17,442 nucleotides of DNA, from NCBI GenBank assembly GCA_035515515.1, contig DATJBC010000179.1, positions 1 through 17,442 of the forward strand, written 5' to 3'. How positions within the stretch are numbered: position 1 is the first letter of the stretch; each line of letters opens with the position of its first letter. The DNA is from DATJBC01 sp035515515 (GTDB lineage: Bacteria > Actinomycetota > Acidimicrobiia > Acidimicrobiales > UBA8190). The position numbers and the translations under genes are program-made. This document shows positions 1 through 6,755 of this stretch, piece by piece. The notes under the pieces are model-generated. The model was not told where the DNA came from. It was given only the letters and a program-made list of their open reading frames with translations, and did not search any database.

Positions 1-456
1 CTTCATCGGCTCGTAGTAGCCGGTGCCCCAGAATTCCACGTAGTCGTCGATGGGGGCGTGCGGCCACCCCGTGTCCTCCATGTACAGCGTGGGCTCGTGC
101 GTGGTGCCGTCGGCGGGGACCGACGCCAGGTCGAGCTCGGCCATCGGTGACCAGTGCACGGGGAAGAGCAGCTTGCCCCGCGCACCGTGGCGGAGCTCGT
201 CGACCTTGCGGGCCCATTCCTTGAGGTCGCCGCGCTGGACGCGACGGGCGAGCGACTCCCAGGCCGCGCCGTCGCGCAGCGCGGTGATCGTCACGACGTT
301 GTACGCGACCCCGCTGCCGTGGGCGTGGTTCGTGTACCACAGGAGCCGGGCCTCGTCGGTCTTGGCGAGCGCGGGCATCCACTCGTCGCGGTAGGCCGCC
401 TCGAACTCGACCTAGGCCTTCCCCCTCACCTCGTGGACCTCGTGCAAGAAGAGCAT
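1..456 (-). pseudogene. Small conserved-type protein gene with in-frame TAG, cut by left edge
   Basis: Reading from the ATG at 456-454, the frame runs MLFLHEVHEVRGKA, meets TAG at 414-412, and then stays open for 137 codons to the window edge. The continuation (VEFEAAYRDEW, then RLLWYTNHAHGSG and later KLLFPVHWSP) has the strong G/C third-position bias of a real gene and reads straight through the stop without a frame change. It looks like a small dimeric alpha/beta-barrel (NIPSNAP/EthD-like) protein, but I make that family guess only from its general look. A single substitution such as GAG to TAG would explain the break. The next in-frame ATG is at 378-376 and would remove the first strand. 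A TACAGT box at 469-464 lies 7 nt before the first ATG, which supports 456 as the original leaderless start. It could be a pseudogene, an N-terminally shortened gene, a readthrough case or an assembly error. Confidence 0.7.
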
Positions 457-463
457 GGCCGGC

Positions 464-469
464 ACTGTA
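464..469 (-). promoter_or_regulatory. Predicted -10 box (TACAGT) for leaderless start at 456
   Basis: TACAGT on the minus strand ends 7 nt before the ATG at 456. This is the spacing expected when the A of the ATG is itself the transcript start. I see no convincing -35 box. Confidence 0.4.
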
Positions 470-667
470 GGACCTGGCGCGGGACCCAGCTATGGCGAGC
501 CGGGGGGCGCGCCGTCGTGGCGCAGGCACCGCCGACACGTGACGCGCGCAGCTGTGGCGTCGCCCGACCCGGTCCGTTCGCGGCGCGGCGCGCCCGGCGT
601 GCGCTGGCGAGGGGACGGACCCCGCTCCACCCCCCGGGCGCCTGCCGGCGGGCCCGCACGGTGCTGC

Positions 668-697
668 GCGGACCCGTCCCGTGTCCTTTGGTAGCGT
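668..697 (+). promoter_or_regulatory. Predicted promoter for the ABC-exporter leader
   Basis: A TAGCGT -10 box at 692-697 is preceded by GCGGAC at 668-673, a partial TTGAC match with an 18-nt spacer. The -10 ends 6 nt before the ATG at 704, so the predicted transcript would begin on that ATG. This would leave a leader of about 137 nt before the exporter ATPase start at 841. It was read from sequence only. Confidence 0.4.
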
Positions 698-703
698 CTG
701 GCC

Positions 704-733
704 ATGGCTATGGCCGGCATGACACACCACTAG
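704..733 (+). CDS. Candidate nine-residue leader peptide (MAMAGMTHH)
   Basis: ATG at 704 opens a ten-codon frame, MAMAGMTHH followed by TAG at 731-733. Three of nine residues are Met, and two His codons directly precede the stop. The ATG sits at the exact predicted transcript start of the TAGCGT box, so it would be translated as a leaderless ORF. GC-rich hairpins follow at 737-768 and 781-804, before the exporter gene at 841. The arrangement of tiny ORF, hairpins and transporter gene resembles known leader-peptide attenuators, but I know of no named family for this peptide. A frame this short could also be chance. Confidence 0.35.
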   Translation: MAMAGMTHH

Positions 734-736
734 GTA

Positions 737-768
737 CGCGGCCCCCCTCATTCGGCGAGCGGGCCGCG
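737..768 (+). promoter_or_regulatory. Leader hairpin 1
   Basis: CGCGGCCC (737-744) and GGGCCGCG (761-768) form a perfect 8-bp stem with a 16-nt loop, starting 3 nt after the leader ORF stop. The 3' arm also belongs to the palindrome GGGCCGCGGCCC (761-772), so at least two alternative folds are possible. No U-tract follows. Confidence 0.4.
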
Positions 769-780
769 GCCCCCTGACGG

Positions 781-804
781 GACGCGCCGCTCTCTCTGCG
801 CGTC
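781..804 (+). promoter_or_regulatory. Leader hairpin 2, possible attenuator
   Basis: GACGCGC (781-787) and GCGCGTC (798-804) form a 7-bp stem around a 10-nt CU-rich loop. A T-containing stretch (GTGTTTTCGTT) follows about 10 nt later and ends just before the ribosome binding site of the exporter ATPase. It may act as an attenuator or as a plain 5' UTR stem. Confidence 0.35.
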
Positions 805-827
805 GTTCGCAGTGTTTTCGTTCGAAT

Positions 828-833
828 GAGGAG
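828..833 (+). promoter_or_regulatory. Ribosome binding site GAGGAG deciding the start at 841
   Basis: GAGGAG lies 7 nt before the ATG at 841. An in-frame ATG at 826 overlaps this site and has no ribosome binding site of its own, so 841 is preferred. Confidence 0.7.
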
Positions 834-840
834 ATGGGCA

Positions 841-1743
841 ATGAGCTTGGCCGACGCACGGCTGGAGCCGCTTGTCGACACCGACAGGCCGCTCGACGTG
901 CGATCCGTGACGAAGAGGTTCCGCCGGCGTCCGGCGCGCGCCGGAGGGCGGGCGAGGCGGGGCCTGCGGACCCGCAGGACGGTGCACACCGCCGTCGACG
1001 ACGTGTCGTTCCGCATCGCCCCCGGCGAGATCTTCGGCGTCCTGGGCGCCAACGGCTCGGGGAAGTCGACCCTCATCCGGGTGCTGTCCACCTTGCTCGT
1101 CCCCGACGCCGGGGAGGTGCGGGTGTTCGGCCGCGACGCCCTGCGCGACCCGTTGTCGGTGCGTCCCCTGCTCAACAGGGTGTCGGCCGACCCGTCGTTC
1201 TTCCGCGCCATGTCGCCGCTCGAGAACCTCCTGTTCTACGGGCGCGCCTACGGCTTGGCGGGCCCGACGGTGCGGCGCCGCAGCCGCGAGATCCTCGAGC
1301 GGCTCGGACTCGAGCCGGCCAAGGCCCGCGAGCCCATGCTGCACATGTCGAGAGGCCAGCAGCAGAAGGTGGCGGTGGCCCGCGCCTTTCTCACCCGTCC
1401 CCGGCTCATGCTGCTCGACGAGCCCACGACCGGCCTCGACCCCCGCAGCAAGCGGGACGTGCAGCGCTTCATCGCCGAGGTCCGGCGCGAGGAGGGCGTG
1501 TCCATCCTGCTCACCACCCACGACATGGAGGAAGCCGACCAGCTCTGCGGTCGCGTGGCCTTCCTGGCCGGGGGGCGCATCGTCGCCGAGGGGACGCCCG
1601 ACGAGCTGAAGCGGTCCGTGGCCGGCACGCACCCGGCGCACGGGGACGGGACGGTCGACATGGAGGCGGTCTTCATGGCGCTGACCGGCCGGAACATCGA
1701 GGACGACGAGGAACAAGACGATGACCGACACAGCGACGACTGA
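841..1743 (+). CDS. ABC exporter ATP-binding protein, DrrA-like
   Basis: This is the ATPase of an ABC-2 type exporter, working on the cytoplasmic face with the permease encoded next. The 300-residue protein has Walker A GANGSGKST (69-77), signature MSRGQQQ (169-175), Walker B LMLLDEP (189-195) followed by TTGLDP, and H-loop H227 in TTHDMEEA. A very basic segment (about 28-46, many Arg) precedes the core fold. The Q-loop position reads NRVSADPSFF with no glutamine, and the signature has Arg where LSGGQ has Gly. The C-terminus is strongly acidic (about 287-300) and its codons overlap the permease start by 23 nt, which indicates translational coupling. The start at 841 is set by GAGGAG. The family is solid; the substrate is unknown. 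A candidate attenuator lies upstream. Confidence 0.92.
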   Translation: MSLADARLEPLVDTDRPLDVRSVTKRFRRRPARAGGRARRGLRTRRTVHTAVDDVSFRIAPGEIFGVLGANGSGKSTLIRVLSTLLVPDAGEVRVFGRDALRDPLSVRPLLNRVSADPSFFRAMSPLENLLFYGRAYGLAGPTVRRRSREILERLGLEPAKAREPMLHMSRGQQQKVAVARAFLTRPRLMLLDEPTTGLDPRSKRDVQRFIAEVRREEGVSILLTTHDMEEADQLCGRVAFLAGGRIVAEGTPDELKRSVAGTHPAHGDGTVDMEAVFMALTGRNIEDDEEQDDDRHSDD

Positions 1744-2581
1744 GCGGGCCCGGCTCCGGGGCGCGCCCACGCGGGTGGCGCTCGGATGGGCCTTCTTCGA
1801 GCGGCAGACCAACCTCTGGAAGCGCTACTGGGCGTGGGAGGTGGTGTGGCTCGTCTACGGCGTGGTCAACACCCTGGCCATCACCTTCATCGCCAAGGAG
1901 GCAGCCAAGACCGGGCTGGCGGACGCGGCCGCCGTGCCCAGGCTGGTGCTGTTCCTCCTCATCGGCACGCTGACGTGGGCGTATCTGTCCGCGGTCCTCG
2001 ACGACATGAGCCTGGTGATCATGTGGGAGCGCTGGGAGGGCACCATCGAGCACACCTTCATGACGCCGGTGTCGCGGGTGGTCCACCTCATCGGGATGTC
2101 GGTGTTCGGGGTCGTCCACGCCACCCTGCGCACGGCGCTGATCCTGGCCTGCGCGCTGCCCTTCTTCGACGTCAGCTTCGCCCACGCCTCGTGGCCCGCG
2201 GCGCTGTCCGTGATCGCCGTCGGGAGCCTGAGCCTGGTGGGCCTGGGCATCCTCACGGGGATCCTGCCCATGCTCTACCCCGAGCGCGGCGAGCAGATGT
2301 CGTTCATGGTGCAGGCCCTCATCCTCCTCGTCTCCGGCGTCTACTACGGCACCGACGTGCTCCCGGGATGGCTCCAGGCCTGCTCGCGCCTGGCCCCCAC
2401 CACCTACATGCTGCGCGGCATCCGCGCCGCGCTGATCGACGGCGCCGGGCTCGGGGGGCAGGGCGCCACGCTGGCCGTCCTGGGGGCCTTCGGCGTGGTC
2501 ATGATCCCGGGCGCCCTGGCGGCGTTCTCGGCCGCCGAGCGGTGGGCCAAGAAGACCGGGCGCCTCAAGCGCCAGGGCTGA
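1721..2581 (+). CDS. ABC-2 type exporter permease, DrrB-like
   Basis: This is the membrane partner of the ATPase just upstream. The 286-residue protein shows about six hydrophobic segments, near residues 40-58, 73-93, 120-149, 158-184, 193-211 and 248-270. The motif WERWEGTIEHTFMTPVSR (102-119) corresponds to the EGT-E-TP loop of ABC2_membrane proteins, and a Tyr/Gly-rich turn follows the fifth segment (GVYYGTDVLP). The ATG at 1721 lies 7 nt after GAGGAA (1708-1713), inside the end of the ATPase gene. Exporters of this two-gene type move hydrophobic drugs, lipids or glycans; nothing here identifies the cargo. Confidence 0.9.
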   Translation: MTDTATTERARLRGAPTRVALGWAFFERQTNLWKRYWAWEVVWLVYGVVNTLAITFIAKEAAKTGLADAAAVPRLVLFLLIGTLTWAYLSAVLDDMSLVIMWERWEGTIEHTFMTPVSRVVHLIGMSVFGVVHATLRTALILACALPFFDVSFAHASWPAALSVIAVGSLSLVGLGILTGILPMLYPERGEQMSFMVQALILLVSGVYYGTDVLPGWLQACSRLAPTTYMLRGIRAALIDGAGLGGQGATLAVLGAFGVVMIPGALAAFSAAERWAKKTGRLKRQG

Positions 2582-2583
2582 GG

Positions 2584-2595
2584 GGCCCGCGGGCC
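2584..2595. terminator. Palindrome between convergent genes, possible bidirectional terminator
   Basis: GGCCCGCGGGCC fills the 16-bp gap between the permease stop and the SIMPL gene stop. It is a perfect palindrome without a T-tract on either side, so its role as a terminator is tentative. Confidence 0.3.
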
Positions 2596-2597
2596 GC

Positions 2598-3371
2598 TCA
2601 ACGCGCCGCGGGTCGCTCCAGGGCGTAGACCATCGTGATCTGGTCCGACACCTGCTGGGTGCCGGGCTCGAGCGGCACCGCCGCCGCCGAGGAGGCCGCG
2701 GCGCGCTCGGCGAAGTCCTCGTTGAAGCCGGGACCCGGCGACGTGGCGTCGTCGGTGAGCGAGCACACCGGGCCCAGGCGCTCGCCGGCGGCGGCGGCCA
2801 TCGACCGGGCGTGGCTGACGGCCTGGCCGACGGCGTCGGACCGGGCCCGGTCCTCGGTGCCCCGGGGATCCTCGATCGAGAACGTCATGGAGTCGATCCG
2901 GGTGGCGTTGCCCGCCGCCCCCGTCAGCGCGTCGACGATCGCCCCCGCCTTGGAGAAGTCGCGCAGCTTGGCGGTGACGGTGTTGGTCATCTGGTAGCCG
3001 GTGATGTTCCCCGCCAGGTTGTAGTTCGGCTGGATCGACACGTTCGAGGTCTGGACGTCCCTGGACAACACGCCCCCCGTCTGGAACGCGGCTGTCACCG
3101 CCGACGCCTTGGCGTTGTCGGCGGCCAACGACGCCTGCGCGCTGGGCGCGCTGACGGTGATGTCGACCGCCACCGTGAGCAGGTCGGGCGTCGCCGTCGC
3201 CTGGCCCGTCCCCTGCACGGTCAGCCGGGGCGACGTGCTCGAGCATCCGGGCGCCGGCGCCCGGGGCGCGCCGGTCCCTGTGGTGGCGGCCAGGCCCACG
3301 GCGGAGCCCCCCAGGGCGATGGCCGCCACCACCCCCGCCGCCACGCCCACCCGGACCGTTCGCTCGTGCAC
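2598..3371 (-). CDS. Exported SIMPL-domain (DUF541) protein
   Basis: The protein matches the SIMPL/DUF541 family of secreted or periplasmic proteins, whose best known member in E. coli (YggE) is linked to oxidative stress; the molecular role is poorly defined. A basic start followed by a hydrophobic stretch (about 6-29, ending GLAA) is a secretion signal. The core then begins with LTVQGTGQATATPDLL, the typical SIMPL opening, and continues through NYNLAGNITGYQMTNTV and a C-terminal strand ending VYALERP. The GTG at 3371 is preferred because GGAGG (3384-3380) lies 8 nt upstream. In-frame GTGs at 3380 and 3395 are alternatives, giving up to 265 residues instead of 257. It is convergent with the ABC permease gene. 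A Cys after the signal region lacks a proper lipobox, so a lipoprotein is unlikely. Confidence 0.88.
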   Translation of the reverse strand: MHERTVRVGVAAGVVAAIALGGSAVGLAATTGTGAPRAPAPGCSSTSPRLTVQGTGQATATPDLLTVAVDITVSAPSAQASLAADNAKASAVTAAFQTGGVLSRDVQTSNVSIQPNYNLAGNITGYQMTNTVTAKLRDFSKAGAIVDALTGAAGNATRIDSMTFSIEDPRGTEDRARSDAVGQAVSHARSMAAAAGERLGPVCSLTDDATSPGPGFNEDFAERAAASSAAAVPLEPGTQQVSDQITMVYALERPAAR

Positions 3372-3491
3372 CGTGCCCACCTCCGTCCTCCCCACCGTCC
3401 GGCGCGGCGCGCGCCGGAACTGCAGGTTCAGACGGCCCGGGAGGCCGGACGGTTCCCGCCGTGCGTCGGCCGGTGCGCCCGGCGGCGGGCG

Positions 3492-4454
3492 TCAGCGCGA
3501 CAGCAACGGGGCCACCTGCTCGCCGAAGGCGGCCATCTGGTCGCACAGCTCCTCGGGCGACCGGTGGGGGAAGCGCATCTGCAGGTGGGACGCGCCCATG
3601 GCGACGAGCTCGGCCAGGTCCTCGGCGATGCGCTCGGGGCTTCCCGCCACCACGCCCCGGGGGAGCTCGCGCCGGGGCTCGCCCACGTGGAACACCCCGG
3701 CCAGCGCGCCGATCTCGATGGGGGCGCCGCCGCGCAGCTCCTGGCGCAGCTCGAGCAGACGGGCGACCTGGTCGCGCATGTCGCTGCGCCGCACCGTCTG
3801 CGGCAGCCACCCGTCGCCGCGCCCCGCCGCCCGGCGCAGGGCGGCCGGCGACGAGCCGCCCACCCAGATGGGCGGACGGGGCCGCTGGAGGGGCCGCGGG
3901 GTGGCGCCCATCCCCTGCGCCGGCCAGCGCGGCCCGGGCAGGGTGGGGAACTCCTCGCGCAGGGCGGCCGCCAGGGCGTCGATGGCCTCGTCGAGCGCCT
4001 TCCCCCGCTCCTCGAAGGGGGGCCCGAAGAGGTCGAACTCCTCGTTGACGTGGCCGGCCCCCACCCCGATGACCACGCGCCCGCCCGACAGCACGTCCAG
4101 GGTGGCGAACTCCTTGGCGGAGCGCAGCGGATGGCGCTGGGCGGCGACGTAGACGTGCGACATGAGCCGCACCCGGCTGGTGATCCCCGCCAGCCAGCCC
4201 AGCGTGGCGATGGTGTCGTACCAGGTGGTGCTCATGGCCGGCGCCAGGCGGCGCGGGATGGCGGTGTGGTCGCACACCGCCACGTAGAAGAACCCGCTGT
4301 CCTCGGCCTGGCGCGCCACCCGGGCCAGCTCGGCCGCCCCGGCCGTGGTCTCCCACTCCTCCACGTAGATCGTCGACTGCGACTGCACGGGGAGCTGGAT
4401 CCCGTAGGCCACGGTCCCCGGAGGGATGACCTGCACCGGCTCGCTTGTGCTCAC
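3492..4454 (-). CDS. LLM-class flavin- or F420-dependent oxidoreductase
   Basis: This is a 320-residue luciferase-like monooxygenase-fold enzyme. Visible landmarks are AVCDHTAIP (59-67), RHPLRSAKEFATLDVLSGGR (107-126), GVGAGHVNEEFDLFG (130-144) and the segment PPIWVGGSSPAALRRAAGRG (194-213). These are the hallmarks of the actinobacterial LLM subgroup that usually uses coenzyme F420, though FMN cannot be excluded. The GTG at 4454 has AGGGGG 8 nt upstream. It is the last gene of the unit starting at 7955 and lies 66 bp after the small acyl-CoA dehydrogenase. The context suggests oxidation or reduction of an intermediate of the same catabolic route, but the substrate is unknown. Confidence 0.88.
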   Translation of the reverse strand: MSTSEPVQVIPPGTVAYGIQLPVQSQSTIYVEEWETTAGAAELARVARQAEDSGFFYVAVCDHTAIPRRLAPAMSTTWYDTIATLGWLAGITSRVRLMSHVYVAAQRHPLRSAKEFATLDVLSGGRVVIGVGAGHVNEEFDLFGPPFEERGKALDEAIDALAAALREEFPTLPGPRWPAQGMGATPRPLQRPRPPIWVGGSSPAALRRAAGRGDGWLPQTVRRSDMRDQVARLLELRQELRGGAPIEIGALAGVFHVGEPRRELPRGVVAGSPERIAEDLAELVAMGASHLQMRFPHRSPEELCDQMAAFGEQVAPLLSR

Positions 4455-4520
4455 GACGGGGACCCCCTCACGTCCGAGCGCGCGGGTGCGCTCTGCACGG
4501 CTTGGTGCACGCCGGCGCGC

Positions 4521-5501
4521 TCAATACCGCTCGGCCACGGTCTCGGCCAGCGCCCCGGTGCCGTCCATGGCCGCCGCCAGCATGCGGGCGCGCATGAGGT
4601 ACAGGTGCGCCGGCACCTCCCAGGTGAACCCCATGCCCCCGTGCACCTGGATGCAGGTCTTGCCGTTGGACAGGGCGGCCTCGGCGGCCAGCAGCCCGGC
4701 GCCGGCGGCGGCACGCACGGGGTCGCCGACGTCGGGTTGGTCGACGGTCACCGCCGCGGCGTGCACGGCCGCCCGGGCCACCTCGGCGCGCACCAGCATG
4801 TCGGCGCACAGGTGCTTGACGGCCTGGAACGAGCCGATGGGCTTGCCGAACTGCTCGCGGGTCTTGGCGTAGCCCACCGCCAGGTCCACGGTGGCCGCCG
4901 CCAGGCCCACGAGGAGCGCCCCCCCGAGCACCTGGGCGTCGCGCCGCCAGAGGGCGGCGGCATCGGGGCCGGCCACCCGCTCGCCGGCGGGGAGCCGCGC
5001 CACGCGCCACAGCGGCGTCAGGGGGTCGAGGGCGCGCGCCACGGCCTCGGCCTCGAGGCTCGAGGGGTCGATCACCGACAGGCCGTCGTCGTCCACCACC
5101 ACCAGCGAGTGCAGCGCGCCCAGGTGCTCCACCACCACCGCCCGTCCCGCACCGGTCGCACCGGGCCGGTGGAGGGCGCCCACCACCGCCTTGCCCTCGG
5201 CGGCGCCGTCGACGACGCCCGCCGCCAGGTGCGAGGCCAACAGCGGCCCGGGGACGAGCGCCCGCCCGAGCTCCTCGAACACCACCGCGGCGGCGGCCAT
5301 GGGGAGCCCCGACCCGCCTTCGGACTCGGGCCGGCGCAGCCCGAAGACCCCGGCGTCGGCCAGCTCCGCCCACCCGGCACCGTCCACGACCACCGGCGCG
5401 CCCTCGGCGCGCCGCACGCGCTCGAGCGGGAAGCGCCCCTCGCACAGCCGGCGCATCCCCTCGGCCAGCGCCGCCTCGTCGTCGGAGAGCTCGAAGTCCA
5501 C
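4521..5501 (-). CDS. Acyl-CoA dehydrogenase, small subunit of a heteromeric pair
   Basis: The 326-residue protein has the short form typical of the smaller partner in alpha2beta2 acyl-CoA dehydrogenases such as the mycobacterial ChsE1-ChsE2 and ChsE4-ChsE5. The conserved C-terminal domain shows REQFGKPIGSFQAVKH (215-230) and QVHGGMGFTWE (285-295), which contribute to FAD binding and the subunit interface in this family. The N-terminal and middle domains are abbreviated. The gene begins with GTG at 5501, 7 nt after the stop of the large subunit gene, with a GAGGG overlapping that stop, so the two are co-translated. The large partner carries the residue I expect to be the catalytic base. The acyl substrate is unknown; a steroid or other bulky acyl-CoA is an inference from the subunit architecture. 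Confidence 0.88.
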   Translation of the reverse strand: MDFELSDDEAALAEGMRRLCEGRFPLERVRRAEGAPVVVDGAGWAELADAGVFGLRRPESEGGSGLPMAAAAVVFEELGRALVPGPLLASHLAAGVVDGAAEGKAVVGALHRPGATGAGRAVVVEHLGALHSLVVVDDDGLSVIDPSSLEAEAVARALDPLTPLWRVARLPAGERVAGPDAAALWRRDAQVLGGALLVGLAAATVDLAVGYAKTREQFGKPIGSFQAVKHLCADMLVRAEVARAAVHAAAVTVDQPDVGDPVRAAAGAGLLAAEAALSNGKTCIQVHGGMGFTWEVPAHLYLMRARMLAAAMDGTGALAETVAERY

Positions 5502-5508
5502 GGGGCCC

Positions 5509-6714
5509 TCAGCCCTTGGGCAGGCCGAGGATGCGCTCGGCGATGATGTTGCGCTGGATCTGCGAGGTCCCGGCCGCGATGGTGCGCGAGAAGCTGTGCA
5601 CCCAGGTGCTCACGATCTCGGCGTTGCCCACCGGGGCGCCGTCGCCTCCGGGAGCGGCGCCCGCGAAGTCGGGCAGGGGGTCCCACACCAAGGCCGCCGG
5701 CCCCGCCAGCTCCATGCCCAGCTCGGCGATGCGCTGGCGGATCTCCGACAGCGCCAGCTTGTACACGCTGCCCCCGATCCCGGGCACGCCCGTGCGGGCC
5801 GCCTGCGACACGTTGCGGCGGGCCAGGGCCCACAGCGCGTCGAGCTCGGCCCCCAGGCGGCCCGTGTCGCGGCGCACCGAGGCCTCGTCCCACCTGCCGG
5901 TGGCCCGGGCCAGCTGGCGCAGGGCCCGCAGGAGCTCCATGGACTGGAGCACCTCGCCCACGAAGGCCGTCCCCCGCTCGAAGCTCAGGGTCGTCATCGT
6001 CACGCGCCAGCCGTCGTTCTCCTCGCCGACGCGGTTGGCCACGGGCACCCGCACCCCGTCCAGGAAGAGCTCGCCGAACTCCGTGGACCCGGCGATGGTG
6101 CGCAGCGGTCGGAAGTCGATGCCGGGACGGTCCATGGGAAGGATCAGCCACGTGATGCCGCGGTGGCGGCTGTCCTCGGGCCCGGTGCGCACCAGCAACT
6201 CGCAGAAGTCGGCCACCTCGGCGTGCGAGGTCCAGATCTTCTGGCCCGTCACCACGTACTCGTCGCCGTCGCGCACCGCCTTTGTGCGCAGCGACGCCAG
6301 GTCGCTCCCCGCACCCGGCTCGGAGAACCCCTGGCACCACACCTCGTCGCCGCGCAGGATGGGGGGCAGGAACCGCGCCCGCTGCTCGGGCGTGCCCTCG
6401 ACGATGACCGTGGGGCCGGCGTGCAGCAGCCCCACGAAGTTCACCCCCACGTAGGGCGCGTGGGCGCGCTCGAGCTCCTCCAGGTAGATGAGCTGCTCGA
6501 CGGGGCTCGCACCCCGCCCGCCCCCCTCTTCGGGCCAGTCGATCCCGGCGTACCCGGCGTCGAAGAGCATCCGCTGCCAGGTGGTGTCGTAGACGCGCCG
6601 CCCCGGCCAGTCGAGCTGCGACGGCTTGGCGGGCAGGGTGGGCAGGGCCCCGGCCAGCCACGACCGGAGCTCGGCGCGGAACGCCTCCTCGCTCTCGGAG
6701 TACCGCAGGTCCAC
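5509..6714 (-). CDS. Acyl-CoA dehydrogenase, large subunit of a heteromeric pair
   Basis: This 401-residue acyl-CoA dehydrogenase would perform FAD-dependent alpha,beta-desaturation of an acyl-CoA. It has MDLRYSESEEAFRAELRSWL at the N-terminus, WCQGFSEPGAGSDLASL (126-142), GQKIWTSHAE (157-166) and AGTSQIQRN (381-389). The C-terminal catalytic Glu of medium-chain enzymes (YEGT) is replaced by Ala here. A Glu at 246 in TLSFERG lies where isovaleryl-CoA dehydrogenase and the mycobacterial ChsE4 type keep their base, so E246 is the likely catalytic residue. It starts with GTG at 6714, about 41 nt after the amidohydrolase stop, with AGGGGG upstream, and is followed at 7 nt by the small subunit. 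It resembles FadE26/FadE29-like proteins, but I cannot name an exact orthologue. Confidence 0.9.
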   Translation of the reverse strand: MDLRYSESEEAFRAELRSWLAGALPTLPAKPSQLDWPGRRVYDTTWQRMLFDAGYAGIDWPEEGGGRGASPVEQLIYLEELERAHAPYVGVNFVGLLHAGPTVIVEGTPEQRARFLPPILRGDEVWCQGFSEPGAGSDLASLRTKAVRDGDEYVVTGQKIWTSHAEVADFCELLVRTGPEDSRHRGITWLILPMDRPGIDFRPLRTIAGSTEFGELFLDGVRVPVANRVGEENDGWRVTMTTLSFERGTAFVGEVLQSMELLRALRQLARATGRWDEASVRRDTGRLGAELDALWALARRNVSQAARTGVPGIGGSVYKLALSEIRQRIAELGMELAGPAALVWDPLPDFAGAAPGGDGAPVGNAEIVSTWVHSFSRTIAAGTSQIQRNIIAERILGLPKG

Positions 6715-6755
6715 GGCGCCCCCTGCTGGCCCTGGCTACGCCGACCCGACGCGCC

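Noticed and set aside
457..700. tRNA or structured RNA gene in the GC-rich gap before the exporter
   Set aside because: No cloverleaf, no TTC-type arm and no known riboswitch core could be recognised.
154..777. Long plus-strand open frame of 207 codons
   Set aside because: It runs antisense to the left-edge gene and across the leader region. Its composition is low-complexity Arg/Gly/Pro, with no recognisable domain.
3417..3458. Weak inverted repeats GAAC-TGCAG-GTTC (3417-3429) and CGGGA/TCCCG (3438-3458) between the LLM and SIMPL genes
   Set aside because: The arms are only 4-5 bp in GC-rich DNA. One could be a terminator for the LLM operon, but the support is too thin to list as a feature.
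2404..4356. 650-codon minus-strand frame spanning the SIMPL and LLM genes
   Set aside because: It is a shadow of two well-recognised genes in another frame and has shadow-type Arg/Gly/Ala composition.
2811..5546. 911-codon plus-strand open frame
   Set aside because: It is antisense to the SIMPL, LLM and small acyl-CoA dehydrogenase genes, and such long frames are expected in DNA this GC-rich.
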